DNA of 64,000 nucleotides from Mermis nigrescens (Eukaryota > Nematoda > Enoplea > Mermithida > Mermithidae). The notes beneath the pieces are model-generated. The model searched no databases and was not told where the DNA came from. It worked only from the letters and a program-made list of their open reading frames with translations. The stretch spans positions 5,375,391 to 5,439,390 of the forward strand of contig JAVLUZ010000273.1 of the NCBI GenBank assembly GCA_036768485.1. The letters run 5' to 3'. Within the stretch, counting starts at the first letter, position 1. Every line of letters begins with the position of its first letter. Position numbers and translations under genes: made by a program. This document shows positions 32,219 to 43,644 of this stretch, piece by piece.

Positions 32219-35200
32219 CTGCAAAATTTTCATACTAAAATTCATTTTAAATTAGGTGTACTATAGTCTGTTTAATATAAGTTTGGACATAAATTTAAAA
32301 AATGTTATCGATATTAAACCAAAACATTACGATAATTTGTAGGTGAGCGACTGCCGTAAGGGTTCGCATTTTCGGTCCCGATAGTATGTCACAGTATTTA
32401 ATGAAATTTGGCCCGTGGGTACGCCCTAGCACAACATTAAAAAGTGTAGAGCTAAAGTACCCAGAGATGTTTCATAGCTTTTAGAATAAGCATCAAATTA
32501 ACGAGTTTTTAATATCTAAAAAATGGGTCCTTTCCGCATTTTTTAAATTAGTCAATTTTCATTCGTTTTGCACGAAATTTCTTCACTATGTAGAAAAATG
32601 AACGCTCTACAGAATGATATTAATTACTTTATCGTAGCATCCTTTTTGCGGATAAGATTGGAAAAAATTGAATAAAAAATTTGTTTCAAACTTCAATTGC
32701 AATCTTCAATCTGTTGGCGTCAAGCTATAAACAAGAAGAAAATTTGTTACCAATTCTAGCACATTTTCAGATTTCAAGCCCAAATCACGGTTCTCGCGCT
32801 ATATTGTTTGTTCTAAGTGTAGCGAAGTCTATGTATGTACATATTGCGTTATTCAGTAAAACATCTCACTTTTAGTTTGATCTGGGTCGCAAACTTTGTC
32901 CTCAATCTATAAAAAGAGCATGTAGGCACTATGGGGATAATTACTTGACCAACCCCGAAAAACTGAACTGATTTCAACTTAGTAAGTACTCCCTTTAATC
33001 TTTCAACATCTTTAATCGAAACCCGGACCTCCTCACTGCTGGTTTAAAGTAGTCCACTATGGTAAAAATTGGATTTTTCTAACCTAATTTATAGGCTTCT
33101 GAATATAAAAATACGTAAATCATCATTTCCGGGTAAAATTTGAGTTTTTCTAGAAATGTGTAAATAAAGTCGCGGAGCGCCAAAAAATTACTCACACCGC
33201 CTTGAACAAAATGTTGAAGCGTTTTGAAGACTAACAGAACAGAATATTGTAAAACTTGTGCAGAACACTTTTGACGTATTTGAAATAATTTTAAGTCAAG
33301 TAACAGGCAAACAGTGCAGATTACTAGGCTGTGTGAAATACTAACCCATTTCGATTCAATCACCCAGTTTCTACTCCATATGTGCAATTCGCATCATGTA
33401 CCCAATGTGAAGAACCGATAAGTAAGGCGAAATTAAAGTTGCGCGAGAACTGTGAGTTGGGCCTAAAATCCGAAACGAGCGTTAGAATTAGCAAAAAATT
33501 TTCTATTAGCTCATCTGACTTCTTTTTATAGCATGACGCCAACAGGTCGAAAATTACGATGAAAGTTTGACAAAAATTTTTCTCAATTTTTCGAAAATAC
33601 TACACGCGAAAACGATGCTAAGACAAAATGCTTAACAGCATTGTGTAGGTTTATTTTTATGCAAAGAAAAAAATTTTCGCACGAAATGGATGAATATCGA
33701 TTGAGACATAAAAAAATTCCGAAACCTTCGATTTTCTTAAACATTCCCAAGCCGCAATTTTGATCATTGCTAAAAAAGTTCAGGAACGTTTTTGTGCATT
33801 TTTACTTGGGTACCAAGTTCTACCATTGCGCAAAGTTCTCTGGATTTCTGAGAAATTCGATCGGGACCACCCTGTACTGAGCGTGCGAAAATTAAAGGCA
33901 GTCGCTCGTATGTATATCAGATCCATTAAGTAACCGCGAACTATAATCTTATTGTAGGTGATAGTATCTAAAGCTTTTGCCAAAAGTTGTGTGAAACGTA
34001 AGTCTACATGTTATTGGAAATGTGAATAATCGGAACTTTGTTCCTATTATTCACATGCATGTGATTTCCGACAATTCTGGCATTATAGAAATATTTGTTT
34101 AATATACTTATTCTTATTTTTAGTTTTTTTTTATTTGTCTTTCACATTAAATTTTTTATAATCAATTTTACCTCAGGCAATATTCATTTTTCCAAAATAC
34201 GCAAGAATTAAGCAAAATGTTCATGACGAACTTTATGAGGAATTTACGTTTTATAGTCACGCAAATTTGGGCATAAATTCTAAAAGTATGTACCTGACAA
34301 TAATTGCTGACAGGTTGCGATTATAAAATTGATCTGATGTATAATTATCGTAATCTGTCGGCTTACTGTCGAAAAATGTCCTAATTTATGCCCAAAATTA
34401 TGTGAAATAGTCTATAGTTTTGGCGCTCTACCACGTACTTATATCGAGAAAAACACTTTATAGAACAAATAAACGAATAAAACTAAAAGAATATATCAGT
34501 AGTGTGGTGGTACGTAGAAAGAGGTTGCACGCAAACAACTGGACATGCAAAAATCACATTAAATTGGTTTTATATCAGCGAAAAAAATGTGCAAGAGGAC
34601 AGTGTAGTGGACACCTACTTTCAACAAAATATCAGATTGGAGTGTCCCCCTGCAGAAGCTGTAGATTAAAATTTGAAAAATTCCAGATTATTGAAATGTA
34701 AAAAAATTCTTACTACAGACCTGCTTCAGCATGAGTTGCATAATAACAAATCCGTATATTGTTTGATATTATTGATGACTTTTTCACGCTGGATGGGTAG
34801 TGATATTGAGAGGGAAACGAATTGAGAATGATGGAAACTGGGAAATTTTTTTGAGGAAAATAGGGCAAAATCAACAAATTTGTGCAAAAGTGCTTGAATT
34901 CGACCAGAAATTGTGAATTTGTTTTTGAGCTGATTTAGCATTTATATCCTTGTTTTCGAGGGACTATTTTCTCTCAAATAAAGTTCTCTGGCAAACCACC
35001 ACAGACCGTCTTCCCTTCCCCTAGACCGAACATGCTGTGTATCTTGGCCGTCATCCATATACCGACCATTCAAAACAGTCACAGACCGCGCAAGGGAGTA
35101 TATGAGGGGGAGGGAGGGCCGCCCTTCACCGACCCAACATATGTGCATGCATAAGTAAGTGACAGAACCAGGCAAAATGAATTTTCATATGATTTTGGTC

Positions 35201-35622
35201 ATCGTTCAACTTGTTTTTTTTAATTTTGGCGCTTATCGATGTATTAATTGTTACTCTTATTTAATTTGACTTCAAATATAGTTTCTGGAATGCGACAGAA
35301 ATTGATGCCTCGCACGAAGAAACATTGAAAACGTTGCTATTTCAGTACTGCGTTTCATGTTTTTTAGCGTGTATTCTAGAAATTTATCAGGGCTTCGCGC
35401 CAATTCGTAATACGTTTATATACCTACTGATAAATCTATAAGTTAAAGAATGGAGCAGCAATCTTAATTTTAGTTATCATTTTCAAGATTTACCGACGTT
35501 TTGCGCGAATTTTTGCGGATTAAGTAGGTATGTTTTAAGAATTTAAGGCAGACATATGCACAGTCGTTCGCCGGTCGTGTAAATAACCAGCAAATAAAAT
35601 TTGATATAAAGTGATCAGAAAC
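32219..35622 (-). other. Intron of the BPI-like gene
   Basis: The 3.4-kb intron is bounded by GTTTCT at 35622 and TTTTGCAG before 32218 on the minus strand. It holds one TA-target MITE (34256-34412) and otherwise unrecognised AT-rich DNA. A Cys/His-containing plus-strand frame at 34420-34701 has no recognised fold and I do not count it as a gene. Confidence 0.7.
34256..34412. mobile_element. TA-target MITE (GTC..AAATTTGGGCATAAATT family)
   Basis: Diverged inverted termini with GCAAATTTGGGCATAAATTC and GAATTATGCCC-type complements, flanked by TA. The middle contains GACAGGTTGCGATTATAA and TAATTATCGTAATCTGTCGG, shared by the copies at 37127, 37541 and 52209. About 157 bp; non-coding. Confidence 0.7.
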
Positions 35623-36005
35623 CTGAGTTCCGCTTCACTAGTCATCTTGACTTTTAAAACAACTTTTGGCTTTGATCGCCATATTGCATTTAACGTAACG
35701 ACGCATTCCCATTGCAAGGCGAAAATGCCAGGTTTAATAATAAGTTTCGGTGCATTTTCAGTTCTTGAAAATACAATTTCAGATGAATGATCGTAATATA
35801 AATCGGCTAATTCAGGAAATAAAAAACTGATGCAAATTTCGCTATCCTTGCAACTGAACCTCAAAAGTGGTGCCAACTTCGGGCTTTCTTTGCGATTCAC
35901 TTTGACGTCGAAATCGAACTGAATAAAAGCAATTGATGAACCAATAAACAATTTCGTTAAGCACGCATTTGGATTATCGCTTGTTGCTCTATAAAGCCTG
36001 AAATT
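35623..36005 (-). CDS. BPI/LBP family protein, middle exon of the C-terminal domain
   Basis: 383 nt on the minus strand. I place the acceptor at TTTATCAG just above 36005 because it gives phase 0, matching the upstream exon's end; a second AG 9 nt downstream would not. The donor is after GAACTCAG at 35623, leaving two bases that pair with the next exon. The product includes a stretch like BPI around FLFPELADLYYDHSSEIVF, then ENAPKLIIKPGIFALQW and VVTLNAIWRSKPKVVLKV. These match the strand-turn-strand order of the C-terminal barrel, including the Ala-Pro before the strand. No stop within the exon. Confidence 0.85.
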
Positions 36006-37126
36006 CTGATAAACTCAGAGCAACGACTTGAAAAAACAAAGTATTGGAATGTACGCACATACAACGCGTACACCCTTGCCCCTGACATGTTTATAATGAA
36101 AAATCCTCAATTTTTTCAATCAGCTCTGCTGAGCGTCTGTTGCAAATATGAAACAAATTTTCTGATAGTAGCTCTTTCATCGTTTATCGTTATTTTAATT
36201 GCACAATGAGCAAAAAGATGTCTCCTAGTGGCCGGCCGCAACGAAGAGATCATGATCATTCTAATTTTTCTCAAGGTCGATCAAATGATAATTTGCTCTA
36301 CCTTTAGAATGAAATCTTCACCCAAGTCTTCAGTCATTGCTTTCCGTTTTCGTATGTACGTTTCAGCAATCACTAAAGATCATTATAGGTGCATACACTT
36401 GACCCGTATTCGGGGGAGCGGGGAAGTTACCCAACTTCCCCCCCCGAAATAAAAAAATGTTTTTTCCTCACAAAGGTCCATTGAAGGAAAAATAGAAAAT
36501 TGCCTAAGTGCGTCTCAAAACAGGTTTTCAACGTACTATTGAGCTATAGTTTTATTGTTTATGTGTAATTCTAAGCCACTCAAAATCGCTCAAATTTGAC
36601 TTAGGAAACAAGTAAAGTTTGTACCTTCTAGCTACGCAAATTACTCAATTTTAAGTTATGAAATGGAGAAAATGAAATTATTTATGGCGCTTCGCGCCGG
36701 ATTTATTGTTTGTCTACATTTTCCGTCTTTTAACTCGCTCAAAATTGCTCAAATTTGAGCTAGATATAGAACATCCTAAATTTTTTCCGACGCTTCGCAT
36801 TGAATTCTTTATTTTCTTTTTTGTTTTTCTTTGCAAAGCACAAAAGCTAAACACAAAGACAAAAGCTAAGAAATTATTCGTCGATCGAATGACGACAAAC
36901 CAGTTGTGCAGATAGTTTAAACGAGAAATTTATTGTATATCAATATGGAATAAAGTAAAAATTTTCTGAAATTACAAAAAATTTATTCAACATCGTATAC
37001 AGCACGCTGAGATACCCTTGAAAACCTCCTTATTTTCGCCTGTCTCCTGAGGGTTCTCGAGACATTTGACCTTGAAATTTTCGACCTCATGAAATAAAAT
37101 CCAGTACACGGGCATGCATACCTACA

Positions 37127-37287
37127 GTCTGTTTCACATAATTTCGTGCATAAATTTTAGGAGTTTTCATCGACAATATGCCGAGGGTTACGATAATCAT
37201 ATAACAGATCGATGCCATAATCGCAATCTGTCAGCTAATCATCGAAGGCAGTTTTAAAATTTATGACCGAAGTTGTGTTAAACAGAC
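37127..37287. mobile_element. TA-target MITE, single copy
   Basis: Inverted termini GTCTGTTTCACATAATTTCG and a diverged complement ending AAACAGAC, followed by TA on the right (CA on the left). About 161 bp with the family's central GATTACGATAAT-like segment. Non-coding; TA target choice points to Tc1/mariner transposase. Confidence 0.75.
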
Positions 37288-37540
37288 TATTATTGATAGT
37301 CAATAGCTTCGATATTTCTGAAGACGCAAACGATGAATCGGATGAGATATCGTAATTAACCTAATTTCGCAGTTTGACCGGCAGGTCAGCTTATTTGAGA
37401 CAGGTAAAATTCTTGCTTTGATGCATAATTTGTGATTATTTCATAATATTTAAAATATGATTTGCGACGCAAGGATAAGGATTTTATGGAAATCTTTCAA
37501 GCTCTATTTGAAAGTACCTACCTGGACAGCTAGCACTATA

Positions 37541-37870
37541 GTCTGCTTCACACAAGTTTGGGCATAAATTTTAAAAACTAGTCTGTTTCACATAAGTTTG
37601 GGCATAAATTTTAGGAATTTTTTCGAAAGTAAGCCGACGGATTACGATAATTATATATATCGAATCAATGCTATAATCGCAATCTGTCAGCTTACTGTCG
37701 GACATAGTTTTAAAAATTTATGCCCAAACTTATGTGAAACAGACTATACGTCCGACAATAAGCTAACAGATTGCGATTATAGCATTGATTTGATATATAA
37801 TTGTCGTAATCCGTCGGCTTACTTTCGAAACAATCCTTTAAATTTATGCCCAAACTTATGTGAAACAGAC
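37541..37870. mobile_element. Nested pair of mariner-type MITEs
   Basis: An outer MITE (GTCTGCTTCACACAAGTTTG ... GAAACAGAC) is interrupted at 37581-37744 by a second copy of the same family with perfect-looking termini GTCTGTTTCACATAAGTTTG and its complement. The inner copy is flanked by TA at 37579-37580 and 37745-37746. Removing it restores a continuous outer element. TA duplication indicates Tc1/mariner mobilisation. Confidence 0.85.
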
Positions 37871-38151
37871 TATAGATATGCACGTAGAGCTTCAATAGGA
37901 TCTAGACCAGGCATGCCCGTCAAGTGGGTTTGAGGTCTATATGTCAGAAAGACAAAAGCAAAATGTTTCTAGACGAAAACAAGGCGAAATTGAGGTGAAT
38001 AACAAAAAAATCACAACTTTCTTATAAAAACGTTTGACATTGACAAACAGTCAACAAATAAGGCAAAATTGAAGCTTAAACGAAAGAAGATGAAAACTTT
38101 TTTACCAAAGTGCTTTAAATCGACTAAAAACTTTCGATTAGAGATAGTTTT

Positions 38152-39353
38152 GGCTGAATCCGATCCTGGGGGAAGCCGCCAGTTCTGACCGGAGCGACTC
38201 GAGCAAACAAATTAGCGACCCGAGCGCTCACTTAAGTAAACAGAAGTGCGCAATTAATTATGCTGGACTGACCTCGTCGGTCAACCAATTATGCGCCTGG
38301 TACTAACAGTTATGCGCCCGACTAGGGGAGCATTTTTTAAACACATTTTTTCATAGAGCGAAAATTAAATTTTATAGTTCAGTTTTTCGAGCTTATCGTG
38401 AAAAATGGAGCAAGAAAATATATAATATTACAACATTTCATTCACTTTGGAAAAAGTTGACGTATTTTAAATTTTGAGAGCACTTGACATTTATTTTGTC
38501 CATAAAAGTTGAATGTTTCAAAATAATACTAAGCCAACAGCGTCAACATGAAATACTATCACGATTTGTCAACGAACATTATATATACATAGAAGCACAC
38601 GCATCGCAAAAATCGTTGAACAATCGCTCCATCGAATCAAACTTGCTGCGCTAGAATTATTCGACCAGAAACCCTTCATAAGTCGCCGTATTCATTCGTC
38701 CAACCCATCGTCTTAGGTCCCGTTTAGCCTTAGACCATTGAGATTCGATGTTCTGCGTACTGGTCGAATTGTCCGCCGGATTGATGAAACTGATCGAATG
38801 GTTCACAGTATCGTGAGCATAGTTCAGCCCGTCCAGATTATATCCTCTCCAACAGTCTGTCTTGATCCGCATAGGAGCGATTGTTCAAGGATTTTTGCGA
38901 TGCGTGTGCTTCTATATATAATGTTCGTTGACAAATCGTGGTAGTTTTTCATGTTGGCGCTATTGGCTTAGTATTATTTTGAAATATTCAACTTTTATGG
39001 ACAAAATTAATGTCAAAAGCCCTAAAAATTTAAAATAAGTCAACTTTTTCCAGAGTGAATGAAATGTTGTAATATTATATATTTTCTTGCTCCATTTTTC
39101 ACGATGAGCTCGAAAAATTAAATTAAAAAATTTGATTTTCGCTCTGTAAGAAAATTGTGTTAAAGAAATGCTCCCCTAGTCGGCTGCATTACTGTAAGTA
39201 CGAGACGCATAATTGGTCGACCGACGAGGTCAGCCCAGCGTAATTGATCGCGCACTTTTGTTTACTCAAGTGAGCTCTCGGGTTACTAATTTGTTTACTC
39301 GAGTCGCTCCGGTCAGAACTGGCGGTGTGCCCCCTCCAGGATCGTATTCAGCC
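38152..39353 (-). mobile_element. Merlin-derived element with 477-bp inverted repeats
   Basis: ATAGTTTT at 38144-38151 and 39354-39361 flanks inverted termini GGCTGAATCCGATCCTGG and its near-complement. The arms (38152-38628 and 38876-39353) match over about 477 bp, leaving only a 247-bp unique centre, which encodes a Merlin/ISXO2-type transposase fragment. An 8-bp duplication and GG-start termini fit the Merlin (IS1016-related) superfamily. It is non-autonomous. Confidence 0.88.
38657..38872 (-). pseudogene. Merlin/ISXO2-type transposase fragment
   Basis: 71 residues from an ATG, ending in TAA. It contains the second catalytic region (KTDCWRGYN), the VNHSISFINP-type motif and the third region TQNIESQWSKAK, which are hallmark motifs of DDE_Tnp_IS1595/ISXO2-like transposases. 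The first catalytic Asp and the N-terminus are missing, so it is inactive. It fills the centre of the long-TIR element. Confidence 0.85.
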
Positions 39354-39767
39354 ATAGTTTTTATGCTATTTTAACACTTTTATTAATTTCAAGGTCATTT
39401 TAGATCAACGGAGTTATTCCGTTGACCCCCAGGATCGGTCATGCTGAGCACCAAGGATTACAAAAAAAGATCAAATATCATAAATAATACTTGAGGCTGG
39501 CCAATGTCATAGAATCTGTCAGGTCTTAGGAGTCCAAACCAGATATGAATGCAGGGTCGAAGGGTTGAATGAAACTTGTTGAAGAAGAAAAGGAAAAATC
39601 TCATAGGGACATAAAAACAGAATTAGGGCCAAAAGTGAATGGAATTATTATTCGAGTGCCACTCTGTACTTCGATAACTTCCTAATCTAAACACATTTTT
39701 CCAAGTCTATAACGTCCGGAGTGCGAAAAAATAATAGGTCTTAATAGTTACTAATGTAAGCCCTTAC

Positions 39768-39991
39768 CTGTTCATGCATGCGATAGAAGAACGAATTTAT
39801 CACAAAGTCGGATATTGTTAGATAAGCCATCTTATCATACATGCGAGCCAAACTCTTATCCGTCAGATCGTTTCGCGTAAAGGGCAAAGGCCCAGATCCA
39901 TTAGAGTGCGAAATTTCACCACTCAGCCACAGATTAAATGTATCCAGCTCGTTTTTCGGGTTCCTAACCATTGAAGCATCGAAATGTAAGC
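39768..39991 (-). CDS. BPI/LBP family protein, exon at the start of the C-terminal domain
   Basis: 224 nt on the minus strand, acceptor CATCAAG with an upstream pyrimidine tract, donor CAG|GTAAGG. It enters with two bases of a split codon and leaves in phase 0, compatible with the exon at 36005. The product contains MAYLTISDFVINSFFYRMHE, closely matching the MVYLGLSDYFFN-type signature of BPI at the beginning of the C-terminal barrel. Exons for the N-terminal barrel must lie at higher coordinates, joining in phase 1; I did not find them. Confidence 0.88.
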
Positions 39992-40311
39992 CTTGATGAT
40001 TTTAAAGAAAAAGTCGCGAAATATATATCATCGCATCTATAAAGACTGTATATCTAAACCGAAAAGGAATCGTAAATCTTGCTGTTTTTCATGCTACAAG
40101 CGATTACAATCAAATAATTGCATACTGAATAATATCATTAGAATATCTCATTGTTTAGTCCATTAGCAAATTATTCTTCATGCTAATCTCTGAGTATTGA
40201 CCGATGCATAAGAGTAATATTTTTCGAAAGATGATTAGCTTTATTAATAAGAATAGCACTATAACAAGAATGATAAGTAACTTTAAAATAAATACTTTAA
40301 TTACGATTACA
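39992..40311. other. Intronic sequence, no feature seen
   Basis: AT-rich intron DNA upstream (minus strand) of the BPI exon, without a recognisable coding segment or repeat. Confidence 0.4.
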
Positions 40312-40494
40312 ACTAGCAAAGAAAATGCTCCAATGGAAGAAAAAGACGAATATATTTGGGATTAAGGATTACCAAGGATGTAAAAGGAGGGGGCTAGAAA
40401 AAAGCTACCTGTATATATGCCTTAAGTCGCGAAATCCGTTAAAATTCAGACTTTCTCTGAGCAACGCAAAAAAGGGAAGTATATTTTGCGGCCT
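40312..40494 (+). repeat. Single arm related to the 41089-41875 TIR element
   Basis: ACTAGCAAAGAAAATGCTCC at the left and TATATTTTGCGGCCTGC at the right match one arm of the element 600 bp away, with small insertions. It may be a solo TIR or half of a deleted copy. Confidence 0.75.
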
Positions 40495-41088
40495 GCAGAT
40501 TGAAATAAATTATTGAAAGAAATGAGGTGTAAAATGGGCGGAAAAACATGTTTTTTTTCGTATTTTGATTGGTAAATCATATCAAATGTTTTGCGGAACA
40601 TAAGTTTGGCACATACAAATGTACTACAATCAAAGGGCAACAAACTGGCCCGAACCGAATTTATTTACATTCAATGGGGCGTTAGTTTCAGATTTTTAAA
40701 CTTTACAATGTGGTGGACAGTGGAAAATACGTGTTTGTCCATTTTTTTCGCCACTTCCTTTGTTCAGAAGTCGAGCGAAGTCGAATAGGATAAAAATAAA
40801 GTACTTTCTAAGGGGTACGCGTCACAGCGAATTTCATTTGTTTGCATCAATATTTAGCTTTTTCGGGAGGTGTAAAGTCGAAAAAATGGGGAAGTTAAAC
40901 GTGTGTCTGTCTTGTTTTTTCTGTCAAGTTCTGGGTTATGAGTCTGGACATAATCTCAAGTCTAAAAATGGACCAGAAACCAAATGTGATACGCCAGTTT
41001 GTTTGCACACAACAGTGGTGTAAAGTGGTTGACATGTGATATTTATTTTTTTTTGATGTACTGAAATCACGCTAATTAAAAGTAGTGT

Positions 41089-41875
41089 ACTAGCAAAGAA
41101 AAATGCTCCGATGGAACAAAAAAGATGAATATACTTGGAATTGTGGATTATTAAGGATGTAAAAGGAGGGGACTAGGAAAAAACTACCTAAAGTCGCAAA
41201 ATCTGCTGAAAATCACACTTTCTCTAAGCAACGCAAAAAATCGAAGTATATTCTGCGGCCTCTAAAAAGTGTCTTTTTTAAATAATTTCCAAAGAGTGTA
41301 TAAACGAAATCTATAATGTTTACTTTTTTTAATTGCTGGCAAGTAGCAACGCTGTCTAGCTCCGTGTCCTGATCGATAGAAAAGTAAGTGGTATTGTATT
41401 CAAAATTATTTTATTTTGTTATGAGCATTAAAGCAAGCAAAGCAGGGGCCGATTGATTAGTGCACACAATCGTTACGGGCATGCTAGTGTACCTACATTT
41501 AGTCTGTTTCAAGTCAACTCACGCGTTTCCTACTATTTTAAAACGATTTCTTCAATTGTTTTGGATGCATCGATTTTTGCTATTTCATTTAATTGGCTAA
41601 GAAAGACTGTTAATTTACTCAATATCATTTCCCATAAGTACTGCATACCTAACGTGCTGCTTTTTCAATCATTTTTATGGTTAAATATTTATTTTAATGT
41701 GTAGGCCGCAGAATATACTTCGATTTTTTGCGTTGCTTAGAGAAAATGTGATTTTTAGCAGATTTTGCGACTTTAGGTAGTTTTTTCCTAGTCCCCTCCT
41801 TTTACATCCTTAATAATCCACAATTCCAAGTATATTCATCTTTTTTGTTCCATCGGAGCATTTTTCTTTGCTAGT
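41089..41875. mobile_element. Long-TIR non-autonomous DNA element
   Basis: The left arm 41089-41262 and right arm 41704-41875 are inverted copies of about 172 bp starting ACTAGCAAAGAAAAATGCTCC and ending in GCGGCCT. The centre (41263-41703) is AT-rich and has an 83-codon frame with no known domain. I saw no clear target duplication, so the superfamily is undecided. Confidence 0.8.
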
Positions 41876-42529
41876 TAAAGTATATTTAATATATTTAAAA
41901 TATATTAAAGTACGTAAGAGCCTTGTGCCTTACGCTCCTAGTACCATTGCGTTATCAGTTGCTTTATGTACATACTTTTATGTTCACATTGACAATGTAT
42001 TTTACCTACTTTTTATGTCGTTTTTTTTAATACTTTTACCGAATAAAATTTTCTTTCTTTCTTTCTTTCTTATGTACTATATACTTATACCGATTATTAA
42101 AATTATAATGTCTCATTTTTCATCTCGAATGCATTTCTACATATGCCTATTTATTTCTCCCGGAAATGATTGGCGTCCTCTTTTTTGTTTCGCCTCTATG
42201 CTAATTTATCCTTGCGTTTTTCTCCTAATATCGGTGTTCTTTTCCATATTAATCAGTTGAGTAGTAAATTTATTTCCCGTATAGCCGTTAGAAACTCTCG
42301 ACCAGGCACGCGCTAAATTATTAAGTGTTCTGCGCTGTTTTTGACTTTAATTTAGCTCCATCTGCTGATAGTTTGCAATATAAACTAGCAACATTCAGAT
42401 TGTTATTCATCATCGCGGAGTATCTCCTCAGATTGAGAAACAATTTTGAAAGGTGGATTACCCCTTTTATATTACCTTTTCGAAAGGATTCATTTATCCA
42501 TTTTTCTTACCTGAAAATATTTAAAATTA
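41876..42529. other. Intronic or intergenic sequence with a (TTTC)n tract
   Basis: AT-rich with a short TTTC microsatellite at about 42049-42071. A 130-codon plus-strand frame is highly hydrophobic only because of T-rich composition; no family is recognised. Confidence 0.4.
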
Positions 42530-42930
42530 TATTCAATTAATTTTTAACGATGACTGGTTGGTCTAGAGCTCTTTGTTGTGGGATTCAAAATTCAGTTCAC
42601 TTGTGCTGTTATGTATCAGAAACATTTCGAATCCATCTAGATAAATCGAAGACAAAATAATTTATCAACTTGAGATTTTCCGGGGTTTTGGGAAAAGATC
42701 AACTGATCTTGCGTGTATTTGCCAGGGTTTACGTAAGTAATTAAGTGTTAGGAAACTAGGGCATAGCTGCTTAGATCTCCAACCAGGAGCGGTCAGCAAT
42801 TTAGGACCAAGGAGGCTGTAGGATTTGAGGGTCATCCAGGTTGGTGCATGACTTTTCTGTCTCTAGCAACTTGACCAGCGCTAAGATTAGCCTAGGTACT
42901 TAGGTAAGCCCCGGAGGTAACAATCACAAT
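42530..42930 (+). repeat. Half copy of the 23087-24005 foldback family
   Basis: GGTCTAGAGCTCTTTGTTG, AGAAACATTTCGAATCC, TTATCAACTTGAG, GGGCATAGCTGCTTAGATC and GCGGTCAGCAATTTAGG follow the left arm of the 23-kb element in the same order with substitutions. No second arm is present. Confidence 0.65.
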
Positions 42931-42995
42931 TATTTACAGATCGTCCATCCTTCTATTTTATTTTTTAATCTCTCATTTCTAAAATACTACTTTAC

Positions 42996-43112
42996 CTTGG
43001 AATGTGCCTTTTTCCCTTTTGGAGAAGTCGTATTACTGCTCAACGGCGACGAAGGTGTTTTTATCGACGAAGGACTTTTTGCAGCGGTGCCAACCTGCTT
43101 CGTAACTTTACT
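42996..43112 (-). CDS. Ser/Lys-rich linker exon (gene C-B-A chain)
   Basis: 117 nt bounded on the minus strand by TTTCAG (acceptor) and GTAAAG (donor), phase 0 at both ends. It codes for a 39-residue low-complexity segment rich in Ser, Lys, Thr and Pro, as in a flexible linker. It follows the exon at 45101 in phase. It may be part of the BPI-like gene, but its phase-0 end does not join the phase-1 entry of the exon at 39991, so at least one exon would be missing between them. Confidence 0.55.
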
Positions 43113-43262
43113 CTGAAAGCAAAGCTCGCAATGCAAGTTGGATTCAAAATTGTTTTAGGATACATAGTGTAAGGTAGCCATTTTCCACTAGTTCCACCCA
43201 GTCCCACTGTGCAAAGAGTGCCTTACCTTGCTTAACTAATTAGCATTTTAAGCGTTGGGTCC

Positions 43263-43490
43263 CCCCCAATCGTTGTTTTGTAGTTTCAATTGTACTCCCC
43301 CAGAAACCAATATACACCGCAGAATTCAATTTTTGAAAATTTTTTCGCAATTTTTTGATGCCAAGGATAGTGCTCGATGTAAACGTTGAAAAATTGTGTT
43401 TTTTCGCTATACAACCATTTTAAGACAATTTTTGACCTTTGAAAAATCTTACAGTTCTCAGAATTTTGGTGCTGCCCACCTATGATCGCA
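43263..43490 (-). repeat. Dispersed repeat R1, copy 3
   Basis: Inverted copy: CAGAAACCAATATACACCGC, GAATTCAATTTTTGAAAATT, ATGCCAAGGATAGTGCTCGAT and TTTTGGTGCTGCCCACCTAT in order. Confidence 0.8.
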
Positions 43491-43644
43491 GTCCCTGTTA
43501 AAGCCGCAGTTGATAATATTGCCCTGATATACATGTTTGAAATATGGGATCTAGTATACAATTTACCCCCTACCGTTTTTTAGCCGATTCATATAAGCTA
43601 CAGTGACCAAACTTTACACAAAAATTATCAAACACGTTCTGACC

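Larger units (their letters stand above)
36006..39767 (-). other. Intron of the BPI-like gene, loaded with transposons
   Basis: A 3.8-kb intron with a GTAAGG donor (39762-39767 on the minus strand). It holds two MITE sites (37127-37287 and the nested pair at 37541-37870) and a Merlin-derived element (38152-39353). 36006-37120 has no gene; near 36685 a GGCGCTTCGCGCC motif recurs. Confidence 0.7.

Noticed and set aside
34420..34701. 93-codon plus-strand frame with several Cys and His
   Set aside because: The Cys/His spacing matches no zinc-finger class I know and it lies in an intron of the opposite strand.
41868..42260. 130-codon hydrophobic plus-strand frame
   Set aside because: Hydrophobicity follows from T-rich codons; no motif or splice context supports a membrane protein.
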